Positions 1 to 9,524 of a stretch of 64,000 nucleotides of DNA are shown here, in pieces. Position 1 is the first letter of the stretch. Each line of letters opens with the position of its first letter. Under the pieces are notes generated by a model. The model saw nothing but the letters and a program-made list of their open reading frames with translations. It made no database searches and was not told the origin of the DNA. The stretch is from JAFGPS01 sp964628465. Its GTDB lineage: Bacteria; Planctomycetota; Phycisphaerae; Sedimentisphaerales; Anaerobacaceae. A program made the position numbers and the translations under genes. Location: the NCBI GenBank assembly GCA_964628465.1, contig CAZVOA010000017.1, positions 1 to 64,000 of the forward strand. The letters run 5' to 3'.

Positions 1-20
1 ACTGTAGATTAACAGAAAAT

Positions 21-57
21 AAAGGCCTGTACTGATTAACTCGGTACAGGCCTTTTT
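21..57 (-). terminator. Intrinsic terminator of the secretion/pilus operon
   Basis: A perfect 12-bp inverted repeat (AAAGGCCTGTAC at 21-32, GTACAGGCCTTT at 44-55) with an 11-nt loop lies directly after the gspF stop codon. Both sides carry T-rich tails, so it could work in both directions. Confidence 0.85.
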
Positions 58-61
58 ATTA

Positions 62-1315
62 TCAATGTGCAATAACAGTTGAAATCCTGAATACAGGTAA
101 TAGTAACGCAATAGCAATCGTTCCTATGATACCGCCCAAAATAGTTATCATAACCGGCTCGATAAGCGCCATAACATTTCTAATTGAAGCTTCAAGTTTT
201 TTCTCGTAAAAAACAGATACTTTATCACAAACTTCACCAAGTTTGCCGCTCTTTTCGCCTGCGCGAATCATCTGGATAATTCCAGGAGCGATTAAATCAT
301 TACCATGTGTGATTAATATTGATTCCGACAACTGGTACCCATCCTTAATTTTTTCATCAACTCCTATCCAAAGACGCTGGAAATAATAATTATCACACGC
401 CTCCTGAATAACCTGAATAGAATCGAGCAGGTTTACACCTGTATTAATCATCGTCGCCATGATGCGCATGCTTCTTGTAACTACAGTATCGACAAACATG
501 GTTCCAATAACGGGAGTTCTTATTTTCAGGAGATCTATTACCCTTCTTCCAGAAATTGTTTTTGACCAATAGTAGAGAAAGACACCAATCATAATCAGTG
601 TAGTTACAATCATTGTCATCTTCTCGAAACTACCAAGTATTTTGCTGAAACTAACCAATATTTGAGTTAATTTTGGCAAAGCGGCACCTTTGGCCTCATA
701 AATTCCCATAAATCTCGGCAGCACGAAGAACATAAGTGTTCCAGTAGCCGCGACAGCCATGAGAGCCATTATGAATGGATATGTAAGCGCACCTTTAATG
801 CGTTTTCTGGTTTCAGATTCAAAGTTAAGATATTCGCTGATTACATTAAGCATTTCCGCCATTTTACCGGATGCCTCAGAAGCCTTGACCATGCTTATGA
901 ACATAGAATCAAATACTTTCGGGTACTGAGCGAGAGCTTTTGAAAATCGTTCTCCCCCTTTTACCGCCGCCGCGACATTCGAGATTATCAATTTTAATGA
1001 CCCGTTTTCAGCCTGCTCGGCAATAGCATCGAGCGCATCACTAAGCACTACGCCGCTATCGAGCATTACCGATAATTGTGTAGTCAAAAGTATTATCTCG
1101 GCTGATTTCACTTTCGCATTATGCAAGCTATAATTAACAGGTTTCATGTCACTCAATACGCGGCCTGAAGAATGAACATTAAATTTAGTATCCTGTAATA
1201 AATCTTCACTAACATTCATATCAAAACCGTATTCTGGATTATTGCTCGAACTACTACGAGAAGACTTTCCTTCTCTATTTGAATTGTTAGCGTTTTTTGT
1301 GATTGAAACAGCCAT
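62..1315 (-). CDS. gspF: Type II secretion / type IV pilus inner-membrane platform protein GspF/PilC
   Basis: The platform protein sits in the inner membrane and couples the cytoplasmic ATPase to pseudopilus assembly. The 417-aa product has two T2SF repeats (about 75-195 and 285-410), the usual three membrane segments (about 180-200, 233-251, 388-412) and family-like motifs such as KASEASGKM and RAGEKSGKLGEV. The first 60 residues are polar and Ser/Asn-rich and look poorly conserved. It follows gspE by 30 bp and is the last gene of the operon, ahead of a strong hairpin terminator. The family call is firm. Whether the machine works as a T2SS or as a pilus cannot be decided from this gene. Confidence 0.95.
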   Translation of the reverse strand: MAVSITKNANNSNREGKSSRSSSSNNPEYGFDMNVSEDLLQDTKFNVHSSGRVLSDMKPVNYSLHNAKVKSAEIILLTTQLSVMLDSGVVLSDALDAIAEQAENGSLKLIISNVAAAVKGGERFSKALAQYPKVFDSMFISMVKASEASGKMAEMLNVISEYLNFESETRKRIKGALTYPFIMALMAVAATGTLMFFVLPRFMGIYEAKGAALPKLTQILVSFSKILGSFEKMTMIVTTLIMIGVFLYYWSKTISGRRVIDLLKIRTPVIGTMFVDTVVTRSMRIMATMINTGVNLLDSIQVIQEACDNYYFQRLWIGVDEKIKDGYQLSESILITHGNDLIAPGIIQMIRAGEKSGKLGEVCDKVSVFYEKKLEASIRNVMALIEPVMITILGGIIGTIAIALLLPVFRISTVIAH

Positions 1316-1345
1316 ATTTTTAACCTTCTGAATAAAACAAGAGGT

Positions 1346-3064
1346 TTATATACCTATTTGAGTAGTTCTCAATACTTCCTCGATTGAAATAATCCCCGCC
1401 TGAACTTTTTCTATGCCGTCTTGTTCAAGCGAAACCATTCCTTTTTGTATCGCCGCCTGTCGCAGATTTTTTAAACTTGCGCCATCCGTAATCATTCCCA
1501 GAATTTCATCATCCGGAACAAATAATTCATGAATAGCGATACGCCCGGAATAACCTGTATTTCTGCATTTTTTACAACCAACACCTCTATAATATTTCTG
1601 TTCCTTATCCCCCGTTTTTTCAATAGCTTTCCTCAAGCTTGCCGCTGGTTCATATTCCGTTTTACAGTTTGAACATATTTTTCTGACAAGACGTTGTGCC
1701 AGAACTGCTTTTAGTGAGGCGCTAACAAGATACGGAGCAACCCCTAAATCAACTATTCTTGTCACTGCGCCAGGCGCATCATTTGTATGCAAAGTTGACA
1801 ATACCAAGTGACCCGTAAGAGCTGCCTGAACCGCAATAGCTGCCGTATTTTCATCTCGAATCTCACCGACCATGATAATATCAGGGTCCTGTCTTAACAA
1901 ACTTCGCAAGGCGTTTGAGAACAAAAAGCCCGCGGCCTGATTTACCTGAAACTGGTTGATTCCTGAGATATTACATTCAACCGGGTCCTCTACGGTACAG
2001 ATATTTGTGTCTTCACTGTTTAATTCCGAAAGTGCCGCGTATAAGGTCGTATTTTTTCCCGAACCGGTTGGTCCTGTCACCAGTACAATTCCGTTCGGAG
2101 ATTGTATTACATTTCTAAATAATTGCAGATTGTTGTATGTAAAACCGAGCGACTCAAGCGTAAAAAGCATTTTATGAGGATCAATAACTCTTATAACTAC
2201 TTTCTCGCCGTAGTTGCCTGGCATAACCGAAACTCTAAGGTCAACCGGCCTTCCTTCCATCAAAACATGTATTCCACCGTCCTGCGGCAGACGTCGCTGA
2301 GCAATATCAAGCTCAGCCATAATTTTAATACGGGATACGATTGCCGAATGCATCTGATGGGGAGGACGCATCTTTTCGTATAACTTTCCGTCCACCCTGT
2401 ATCGAACTCTCAGCTTTTTGTCGTCAGGTTCAATATGAATGTCACTGGCATTTTCCCTGACAGCATTATAAAGGAGATAATTAACAAGTTTAACAACAGG
2501 AGATTGTCCTGCAACCTCTTCAAGATTGCTGATATCCTGTGTGATATTTTCAATTAAAGTAAAATCCTGCAAACCTTCATCATCAATTATGTCATCAATT
2601 ACGAAAACATTTTCAGAAGGTAAATATGCCTGTAATGTCGCTTTTATGTCTTTAGCGGTAGAACAAACAATCTGAACCTTACAGCCGCTGATTCGCTCAA
2701 TTTCATCTATAAGAAATACATTCGCCGGTTCACATATAGCTACTGTAAGAGTATTATTAACCTTGAAAAGCGGCAGAACAATGTGCTCTTCGAGAAATTC
2801 TCTTGGTAATATATCAAGCACTTTAGGATCACATATCTTCGGACCAACCTGTGCGTACGGCACACCATACCCCTGAGCGAGAGCGGATGCAATCTGATTT
2901 TCCGTACAGTATCCCATCTCGACCAGAAGCTCTCCAAGAAGCTTGCGATGCCCCTTATCTTTCTGCTCAGATAATGCGGCATCTATTTGCTCCTGCGAGA
3001 CAATATTACGCGCAAGCAAAAGCTGCCCAAGCTGTGTTTTATTTTCTACGGCTAACTGATCCAT
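1346..3064 (-). CDS. gspE: Secretion/pilus assembly ATPase GspE/PilB
   Basis: This is the cytoplasmic hexameric ATPase that powers pilin polymerisation. The 572-aa product has an MshEN-type N-terminal domain (about 10-150, the c-di-GMP-binding fold in some relatives), the N2 domain with SDIHIEP (about 207-213), Walker A (331-338), Walker B (DPDIIMVGE, 393-401) and a zinc tetracysteine (C464, C467, C497, C500). The Walker A reads GPTGSGKN: the Mg-coordinating Thr/Ser after the lysine is Asn338, which is unusual. It lies downstream of the STAS/HD-GYP signalling genes and upstream of gspF. Length is typical of PilB/GspE. Confidence 0.95.
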   Translation of the reverse strand: MDQLAVENKTQLGQLLLARNIVSQEQIDAALSEQKDKGHRKLLGELLVEMGYCTENQIASALAQGYGVPYAQVGPKICDPKVLDILPREFLEEHIVLPLFKVNNTLTVAICEPANVFLIDEIERISGCKVQIVCSTAKDIKATLQAYLPSENVFVIDDIIDDEGLQDFTLIENITQDISNLEEVAGQSPVVKLVNYLLYNAVRENASDIHIEPDDKKLRVRYRVDGKLYEKMRPPHQMHSAIVSRIKIMAELDIAQRRLPQDGGIHVLMEGRPVDLRVSVMPGNYGEKVVIRVIDPHKMLFTLESLGFTYNNLQLFRNVIQSPNGIVLVTGPTGSGKNTTLYAALSELNSEDTNICTVEDPVECNISGINQFQVNQAAGFLFSNALRSLLRQDPDIIMVGEIRDENTAAIAVQAALTGHLVLSTLHTNDAPGAVTRIVDLGVAPYLVSASLKAVLAQRLVRKICSNCKTEYEPAASLRKAIEKTGDKEQKYYRGVGCKKCRNTGYSGRIAIHELFVPDDEILGMITDGASLKNLRQAAIQKGMVSLEQDGIEKVQAGIISIEEVLRTTQIGI

Positions 3065-3105
3065 ACTTTCTTCTATTCTTCTCTATCATCACAGATATTT
3101 ATTAA

Positions 3106-3441
3106 TTATGCAAAGCTTTTAACAGCTTCCGCAAGTTCATTATAGAGATCAAACTCACTATCGAGTCTGGTTATTTCCAATATTCTTCTGCAGTTTTCAT
3201 CCAGTCCCGCAAGCCTGAGTTCCCGCCTGTTCTGAGTGCAATAGTCACGAACCCACAACAGGACGCTAAGTCCCCTGCTATCGATAAATCCGACGCCACT
3301 CATATCAAGAACGATATTGGATTTTTCCTGTGCAATAATATCCGCGATATTTTTTTCAAATATTTCAGCGGCATCACTATCCAGTTCACCCTGCATCTCA
3401 ATAACAGTAACATCATTGTAATCTTGTATTTTAACTTTCAT
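3106..3441 (-). CDS. STAS-domain anti-sigma-factor-antagonist-like protein
   Basis: This 111-aa single STAS domain is of the SpoIIAA/RsbV type. Such proteins bind an anti-sigma kinase and are switched by phosphorylation of a conserved serine. The core DMSGVGFIDSRGLSVLL (about 46-62) is canonical and Ser55 is the expected phosphorylation site. The ATG overlaps the stop of the upstream HD-GYP gene by 4 bp (ATGA), so the two are translationally coupled. No RsbW-like anti-sigma kinase is adjacent. A SpoIIE-type phosphatase occurs far away in this window (62080-63345), but a link is only a guess. It may instead be a local switch acting on the secretion machine. Confidence 0.9.
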   Translation of the reverse strand: MKVKIQDYNDVTVIEMQGELDSDAAEIFEKNIADIIAQEKSNIVLDMSGVGFIDSRGLSVLLWVRDYCTQNRRELRLAGLDENCRRILEITRLDSEFDLYNELAEAVKSFA

Positions 3442-5120
3442 TTTATCAGCATCCCAACAGCGGCTGTTCCATATTCAGTGTAAGCATTACCATGATAAAT
3501 ATCGCCAAAGCCATCTTTTAGAATTTCCCATAGCTGTTCAACATTACTATCAAGAAAAGCTCTACCTATTTTTTCATCGAACTGCTTGCCAAGATTTTTT
3601 TCTATTTCTATTAGTGCCTTCTCAACCGGCATCGCGTCTCTATAGGTTCGCCTGGAGGTCATAGCGTCAAAACTATCCGCCAATCCAACAATTTTACCTA
3701 TAAGCGGGATTTGCTCCCCGCACAATCCATCAGGATAACCTTTACCATCAATACGTTCATGGTGACATAATACACCGGGAACGATATCACGCATCTGTTT
3801 TATTTCCTGCAATATGCCGGCCCCTATCGTGGGGTGCGTTTTTATACGCGCATATTCTTCATCAGTCAGTTTGCCATTCTTCCGCAACAGGGCTTCATCA
3901 ATACCAATCTTGCCAATATCATGAAGCAAACCCGCCAAATAAATTCTGTGCAGCTGCTCATCCTCAAGCATATCCTGTTCATCAAGTTTTTCAGCAATCC
4001 AGCGTGAAATAAACGCGACTCTTTCCGAATGACCATGTGTATAATTGTCTTTGGCATCGATGCTTCTTGTCAGGGCTTTAAGCGAGCCAAAAAATAATTC
4101 GTTAATATCCTTGAACAAACGCCTGTTTTCGATAAAAACAGCACAACTGCCCGCGACTGAATCAAACAATTTAACATCAGTACTATCAAAATCTTCCTTA
4201 CCGATTCGGTTAATAGCAACCATGAATCCGATAATATAATTACCATTTTGAGTTCTATTGGTAAAACCGGAATCCCCCTTATCTTTGCCGCACATGGGAA
4301 CCGCAATCAAACTCTTAACATTTTCCGGCCATTCATATTTGAATGGCGAATCAACTTCGCTATCGAGTAATGCTTCTTTGCCAATGTTTAGCTCATCTGT
4401 TAAACGATTGTACAAACTTTCAGATATATGCTCATCAATATCAATTAATCCTGAACCGGCGGCTACTACAAATCGCTGTTCGTTTCCGACTGTTTTTTCC
4501 AGTAATATCGCGATTCCTTCTACATAAACAATTTCCGTAAGACTGTCACAGGCCATTTGGAGATAATTCGAGTCAGCTTCCGTAACACGCATGTTCGTGC
4601 TTAATTTATGAAGTAAAACAAGCTCTTCATAAACTCTTGCCAATTCCGTACTGACCATTTCTATCTGTTCAGAGGTTTTGGATCTGATTAAAAAGTTTTC
4701 AGCAATAAGAATCAGCATATCATCAAATTGTTTTTCAAAATCATGATTTTCATTTTCTGATGATATACTGCCCAAATCAATGAATACAACACCAACTGTT
4801 TCAAATGGTTTATACTCGGAGCAATACGACTCTAAAACAATACCTAAAATATGTTTTTCGCCGTAAGATTGCCTGATAACCTCATTTTTCACTGAAACAT
4901 TATCTCTCTCATGATGCCCGTTTATCACATTTTTTGCTAAAACAGACAACTGCTCATAGCCGCTTTGGAATCGCTCACCAGCGAGAGATACAATAATATT
5001 GCCACAGGTATCAAATACAGTAAAATTAACACCATATTTGATTATCCTGCCGCCAATCTTTTTTAATTCTCGTATTTGCGACAGTTCGATACTTTTCGCG
5101 GTTGTTTCCAGCATAGTCAT
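3438..5120 (-). CDS. GAF plus HD-GYP protein, probable cyclic-di-GMP phosphodiesterase
   Basis: HD-GYP enzymes hydrolyse cyclic di-GMP. The 560-aa protein has an N-terminal sensor-like region (about 1-150), a GAF-like domain (about 170-335) and an HD-GYP domain (about 345-530). The HD dyad HDIGK (400-404) and signature HHERIDGKGYP (453-463) are intact, which supports catalysis. No membrane segment or receiver domain is seen. It is coupled by a 4-bp overlap to the STAS gene and follows the receiver-only regulator by 29 bp. Its place between the secretin and gspE suggests it sets c-di-GMP levels for the secretion/pilus machine, whose GspE N-domain is of a type that can bind c-di-GMP. That link is inference. 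Confidence 0.92.
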   Translation of the reverse strand: MTMLETTAKSIELSQIRELKKIGGRIIKYGVNFTVFDTCGNIIVSLAGERFQSGYEQLSVLAKNVINGHHERDNVSVKNEVIRQSYGEKHILGIVLESYCSEYKPFETVGVVFIDLGSISSENENHDFEKQFDDMLILIAENFLIRSKTSEQIEMVSTELARVYEELVLLHKLSTNMRVTEADSNYLQMACDSLTEIVYVEGIAILLEKTVGNEQRFVVAAGSGLIDIDEHISESLYNRLTDELNIGKEALLDSEVDSPFKYEWPENVKSLIAVPMCGKDKGDSGFTNRTQNGNYIIGFMVAINRIGKEDFDSTDVKLFDSVAGSCAVFIENRRLFKDINELFFGSLKALTRSIDAKDNYTHGHSERVAFISRWIAEKLDEQDMLEDEQLHRIYLAGLLHDIGKIGIDEALLRKNGKLTDEEYARIKTHPTIGAGILQEIKQMRDIVPGVLCHHERIDGKGYPDGLCGEQIPLIGKIVGLADSFDAMTSRRTYRDAMPVEKALIEIEKNLGKQFDEKIGRAFLDSNVEQLWEILKDGFGDIYHGNAYTEYGTAAVGMLIK

Positions 5121-5149
5121 AATTTAATATTTTTATCCTGTGTAATTTG

Positions 5150-5545
5150 TCACTTTGCTTCGGCGATCAGTTCTTTCTGGTATAAAATATCTTCGATATT
5201 TACCAGCAGTTCGCGAGGACTAAAAGGTTTGCTCAAACAATCCGAAATACACAGTTGTTCCTGCTGTTCCTTCGAGATCGCGAAGCTTCTTGCTGTAAGC
5301 ATAATGACTGGAATGTGTTTTGTTTGTTCATTTTCACGGAGTTTTTCCACAAGCTCAATACCAGTCATAACCGGCATCTGATAATCAGTAACTACAATAT
5401 CAGGCTGCACTTCACAGGCAAGTTCGTATGCTTCTGCGCCGTTATTCGCAGAGACAACCTCATAACCGTTATTTCTGAGTTTTATAGCTACAACATGAAC
5501 GATATGAATTTCATCATCCACGACCAATACTTTTTTCTGTTCCAT
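5150..5545 (-). CDS. Stand-alone receiver-domain response regulator
   Basis: The 131-aa product is a CheY-like receiver with no output domain. The acidic pocket (VVDDE, 8-12), phospho-acceptor Asp54 (VVTDYQMP), Thr84 (IMLTAR) and Lys106 (LSKPF) are all present. It lies 57 bp after the sensor kinase at 5603-7114 and 29 bp before the HD-GYP gene, so the likely relay is kinase to receiver to HD-GYP/STAS. An unusual Cys-containing stretch (QLCISDCLSKP) precedes the lysine. Confidence 0.93.
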   Translation of the reverse strand: MEQKKVLVVDDEIHIVHVVAIKLRNNGYEVVSANNGAEAYELACEVQPDIVVTDYQMPVMTGIELVEKLRENEQTKHIPVIMLTARSFAISKEQQEQLCISDCLSKPFSPRELLVNIEDILYQKELIAEAK

Positions 5546-5602
5546 TGTTTATCCTCCACCAATAAATGTTCAATATTACAACGCCTGCTGATTCGCCTGC
5601 AG

Positions 5603-7114
5603 TTACACTGTAATTTCAATATTTTTTGCCGCCAACGGCAGCTCAAATCCAAATGTACTTCCTACGCCCACCTGGCTGCTTACAAAAACACGTCCATTGT
5701 GAATTTTTTCTACTATTTGCTTAACAAGATTAAGCCCAAGCCCTGTACCTCCGGCTTGTTTTTTATTTGATTCAACGCGGTAATATTTATCAAATACATG
5801 TTCTATTTCATCTTCGGGAATACCAACACCTGTATCGGTAATAAGAACCTGAATCATAGACGCTGATTCATCTGTTTTCGATTCTATTTTCACAGTACCC
5901 CCGGGTTTAGTGTATTTGACAGCATTACTTAACAGGTTGACAATAACCTGGGAAATCATGTCCCTGTCAACATATACCTGGTCACAAACAATAGGTTTTT
6001 GACCGATGATTTCAATCTCTTTTTCTTCGGCATAGCTCTTAATCATCTTAAGCTGCTCCTCGATTAATATCGCCATGCTGAGATTTTCCTTATTAATTTT
6101 AATCAATCCTGATTCTATGCGTGAAGTGTTAAGTATATCTTCAATAAGACGATTCAGTCTTTGCGCCTGATTCTGAATCACGGCATAAAATTCCTTCCTG
6201 GTCTTTTCATCATTCGCCTCATCATCCGCGAGCATTTCCGAATAAGCGGTTATCGACGCCAGCGGTGTTTTCAACTCATGAGAAACATGACTTATAAAGT
6301 CATTCTTCATATTTGATATTTCTTTTTCACGGGTAATATCATGCAAGACCGCTACGACGCCGCATACCTGCTTATTATTGTCACAAATACAGGATACAAT
6401 GCAATCATAAGTTTTGAGTTTGCCATCTTGAACAGTTTGTATTTCTCTTCTTGCCGACTGTCCCTTGCTTTTCCTGGTATTACTGAGAAAATTTAGAAAT
6501 TCATCCCGCTCTGAGCTGATAATTTCCTTGATTGGCTTAAAACGAGAATTCCTGAAATCAAAACCCAAAAGTTTACCTGCCGGCTCATTTGCCATAAGAA
6601 GCTTATTGAATTCATCGACAACTATGACCGAATCGCGAATACTATAGATGATTTCTTCTATATGTGCCGCACGTTTCTGAGAAATTTGAAGCTGTATTTT
6701 CAACTCTTCAATCTGTTTTTCATATTTTTCAACAAGAGAAACTCGGTCTTCAAGATGTTCACTAATTTCTTTTCGCAATCCATGTATTTCTTTTACTCTT
6801 AATATCGATAATGAATTGTTACAGGACGAATTTATTGTTTCTTTATTCAGGAGCCTGGCGATGGACGTGATTGCACCGGCCAGCCTGAATAAATGCAAGC
6901 CTGTCAAAATCACGCCCAAAGCCCCGGCAATATATAATATCGTCACTATAGAAACGCTTCCCTGCGTTTTGTCGGCATATTCCAGGTTTTGCCCGGAATT
7001 CAAATCCGTTCCACAGGCTGTACCGCAGATAACCACGGTACAGACAAATATAGCGGCAATTATTAATTTCTTTCCCGAATGTCTCAAAACAATTTCTCCA
7101 AATCCTGTAAACAC
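5603..7114 (-). CDS. Membrane PAS sensor histidine kinase
   Basis: The 503-aa kinase has two N-terminal membrane segments (about 16-34 and 54-75), a coiled coil (about 108-155), a PAS domain (about 152-265), a HisKA domain with the phospho-acceptor His279 in HVSHELKTPL, and an HATPase_c domain with N box NLLSNAVKYT, G1 DTGVGIPEDE and G2 GGTGLGLNLV. The arrangement resembles PhoR/WalK-type sensors. It lies 57 bp after the secretin gene and upstream of a receiver-only regulator, the likely partner. The extracytoplasmic loop between the two membrane segments is only about 20 residues, so the signal may be sensed in or under the membrane. Confidence 0.93.
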   Translation of the reverse strand: MFTGFGEIVLRHSGKKLIIAAIFVCTVVICGTACGTDLNSGQNLEYADKTQGSVSIVTILYIAGALGVILTGLHLFRLAGAITSIARLLNKETINSSCNNSLSILRVKEIHGLRKEISEHLEDRVSLVEKYEKQIEELKIQLQISQKRAAHIEEIIYSIRDSVIVVDEFNKLLMANEPAGKLLGFDFRNSRFKPIKEIISSERDEFLNFLSNTRKSKGQSARREIQTVQDGKLKTYDCIVSCICDNNKQVCGVVAVLHDITREKEISNMKNDFISHVSHELKTPLASITAYSEMLADDEANDEKTRKEFYAVIQNQAQRLNRLIEDILNTSRIESGLIKINKENLSMAILIEEQLKMIKSYAEEKEIEIIGQKPIVCDQVYVDRDMISQVIVNLLSNAVKYTKPGGTVKIESKTDESASMIQVLITDTGVGIPEDEIEHVFDKYYRVESNKKQAGGTGLGLNLVKQIVEKIHNGRVFVSSQVGVGSTFGFELPLAAKNIEITV

Positions 7115-7171
7115 TCACTTTGTAATTAGATTATCCTTAATCCAATATAGTATAAACTTTTACACTATTTA

Positions 7172-8836
7172 TTAATTTTCCACTGTATCCAACACATTGC
7201 GATTAATCTTTTCATACTTATCTGGATTGCTTTCCCTTAGTATTTTTTCTTTAAGACTAATGGCTTTGATAAATGTCGGACGAAGGCTTATAGCTATTTC
7301 CAGATTTTTCATAGCGCCTGCAGTGTCACCTTCAAGGTATAGTTTCGCGGCCAACGCATAATGATCATCAGCCATGTTTCTTCTGCTGACAGGAATTAAT
7401 TCGTCATTGGCGCTAATCATTTTACGATTCACAGTTGCTATTTCTTCTGCTGACGCAACTGGTTCTTTAATTATGTGAGGTGTAAGCATTACAATTACTT
7501 CCTCGCGCTGAGTTAAATCAGTTTGACCGCTGAACAGCCATCCTATCAAAGGTATATTTCCAAGGACAGGAACTTGTTGACGGACTACATTAGTAACTTC
7601 CCTGAATAAACCGCCAATTATAATTGTTTCTCCGTCTTTAACCATTATATTGGTCTGTAATTCAGTTGTAGTTTCATCCGGAGCCTGTGTAGTTGCGTTC
7701 AACTCAGCAGAACTGTCTTTCGGATATATTTCCATTCTTATATAGCCGTCATTGCCGATATAAGGTCTGAAAACCAACCTTGTTCCACTCTCATAGAATT
7801 CTACCTGTGAAGTACTGGTACCGCCGTCAGACACTGACTGTGAAGATAAATAACCAAGTTTTTTACCAATCAGTAATGAACCCTGCTGTTTATTTACCGC
7901 CATAATCTTTGGATTGGCCATAACTGTAACATCTGTTAATTCTTCCAATGCGTTGATAAATCCCTGAAGTTTGCCGCTGCTTACTCCAATATTCAGTCCG
8001 GAATCAGCCTGTACAAATCCAGTTGTCTCAATAGGAGTTCCAATAGATGATAATGCTGTAGGAAACGCATCGACAGCAAAACCAGACAATAAGTTCCAGT
8101 CAACACCAAGATACATATCTTCATTAAGTGCGGCACTTAATATTGTTGCCTCAACGAGAACCTGAAGCGGCCTTACATCAAGTGATTTGATTACCTCTTC
8201 AGCCCTTTCGATATTTTCCGGGAAATCATATACTACGATCATATCATTCAAGGCCATGCTGTTACCGCCGCCGCCTGAACCGAGAGAACCGCCTGAGCCG
8301 CCGCCGCTGCCGCCGCTGCCGCCGGAAATACCTTTTTCTGCGTCAGTACTGCTTTGAATTACAGCCAGGTCACTAAGTACTGGAGTGATAAGCTTCGAAG
8401 CTTCTTCCGCTGTAATGTAATATAATGTTATGACCTTATATGCTCTTCTTTTCGGGTCTTTCATTATATTTTCATATTCAGCCTTTGTATATACCTTGAT
8501 AAGATTTCCTTCCTGGGCATATACGAATCCGTCGCCAAGGATAGCATTCATAGCTTCGTCAAAAGTGACATCCTTAAGAGAGCGGAATGCCAACTGTCCG
8601 TCAACGTTCGGTGAAGGAACGATATTTTTGCCGGTCAGACTGCCCAACAATGCCAGTGCCTTGCGAATACCGAAATCTTCTTCACAGTTGAATGTCGGAA
8701 TTTTTTCGCCGTCACCTACCGCTGGCTTTTCCGCGGCGGCAATTGTTAATGTCCACATCATTGTTAATAAAAAACATACCATCAATAAACTTATTTTGCT
8801 TCTCTTTTTTCCATTTACTTTACTGTCATAATTCAT
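7172..8836 (-). CDS. gspD: Secretin GspD/PilQ-like outer-membrane channel
   Basis: The 554-aa protein forms the outer-membrane pore of the machine. In order it has a signal peptide (about 14-35), an STN-like N0 domain (about 55-115), a NolW-type N1 domain (about 130-220) interrupted by a Gly/Ser-only linker (about 170-192), the secretin beta-barrel domain (about 225-465) with VPVLGNIPLIGWLF, and a C-terminal TPR-like helical pair (about 495-545). It is shorter than typical GspD and lacks several N domains, nearer to a minimal PilQ. It sits 45 bp after the GspC/PilP-like gene and just before the signalling block. Confidence 0.94.
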   Translation of the reverse strand: MNYDSKVNGKKRSKISLLMVCFLLTMMWTLTIAAAEKPAVGDGEKIPTFNCEEDFGIRKALALLGSLTGKNIVPSPNVDGQLAFRSLKDVTFDEAMNAILGDGFVYAQEGNLIKVYTKAEYENIMKDPKRRAYKVITLYYITAEEASKLITPVLSDLAVIQSSTDAEKGISGGSGGSGGGSGGSLGSGGGGNSMALNDMIVVYDFPENIERAEEVIKSLDVRPLQVLVEATILSAALNEDMYLGVDWNLLSGFAVDAFPTALSSIGTPIETTGFVQADSGLNIGVSSGKLQGFINALEELTDVTVMANPKIMAVNKQQGSLLIGKKLGYLSSQSVSDGGTSTSQVEFYESGTRLVFRPYIGNDGYIRMEIYPKDSSAELNATTQAPDETTTELQTNIMVKDGETIIIGGLFREVTNVVRQQVPVLGNIPLIGWLFSGQTDLTQREEVIVMLTPHIIKEPVASAEEIATVNRKMISANDELIPVSRRNMADDHYALAAKLYLEGDTAGAMKNLEIAISLRPTFIKAISLKEKILRESNPDKYEKINRNVLDTVEN

Positions 8837-8881
8837 ATTTATGCTCCTTAAATTGTTTTGTGTTTCTTTAAATCAATTTTC

Positions 8882-9484
8882 TTAATCATTACCATTTACT
8901 TTTTTCAATTTCAAAATTACTTCAGCTTTACCGCATCTCATTACAACCGAATTATTCTCAATCAAAACTACTTCGCATTCGTATTTATTGGCTCCATCCG
9001 TAACAGACAGGCTATCCCCGACCGAAAGAATCCTATCATTAATATAAGCAAGAGGATTATTGCCCATTACAAACGCTTCCAATTTTAAGTTTTCAGCGAT
9101 TCTTTTCATTACGCTCTCTGAAACATCACCCGATACTACATTTACTTCTCTTGTTAGTACTACACTTTCGTTTTTACCAGCGAAAGATTTCCATCCATCC
9201 GCAGCAAAAATATCTCTTTTAATTGAATCATTTCTGCCCTCAATATCCGGCAAATCGATATATGAGATATTTCCAACTGAATCAAGACGCGTTTCTTTTT
9301 CCGTCTGACCGGTGGTTGTTTTGGCATTTGCGGCTTCAGGTTTCTTTCCAGTTAAAACCTTTACCCACATAAATGCCATCAAAGCAACCAGGCAGAAAGC
9401 CAAAATAGTTTTTTTCTTATCGGCTGCCATGCGGCCAACAATTCCGACAGAATTGTTTTCACTATTTCTTATACTTTTCTTCAT
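8882..9484 (-). CDS. GspC/PilP-like periplasmic linker protein
   Basis: The 200-aa product has one N-terminal membrane anchor (about 27-45) followed by a periplasmic part. The segment beginning IKRDIFAADGWKSF and the C-terminal stretch with AYINDRILSVGDSL, then alternating beta strands ending VILKLKK, resemble the homology region of GspC/PilP proteins, which connect the inner-membrane complex with the secretin. Its position between the PilO-like gene and the secretin is exactly where pilP sits in pilMNOPQ operons. Sequence similarity is weak, so the call rests on architecture and context. Confidence 0.7.
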   Translation of the reverse strand: MKKSIRNSENNSVGIVGRMAADKKKTILAFCLVALMAFMWVKVLTGKKPEAANAKTTTGQTEKETRLDSVGNISYIDLPDIEGRNDSIKRDIFAADGWKSFAGKNESVVLTREVNVVSGDVSESVMKRIAENLKLEAFVMGNNPLAYINDRILSVGDSLSVTDGANKYECEVVLIENNSVVMRCGKAEVILKLKKVNGND

Positions 9485-9524
9485 TTGCTCCTTTCTTTTA
9501 TGTTATCTGGTCGTTATATATCTG

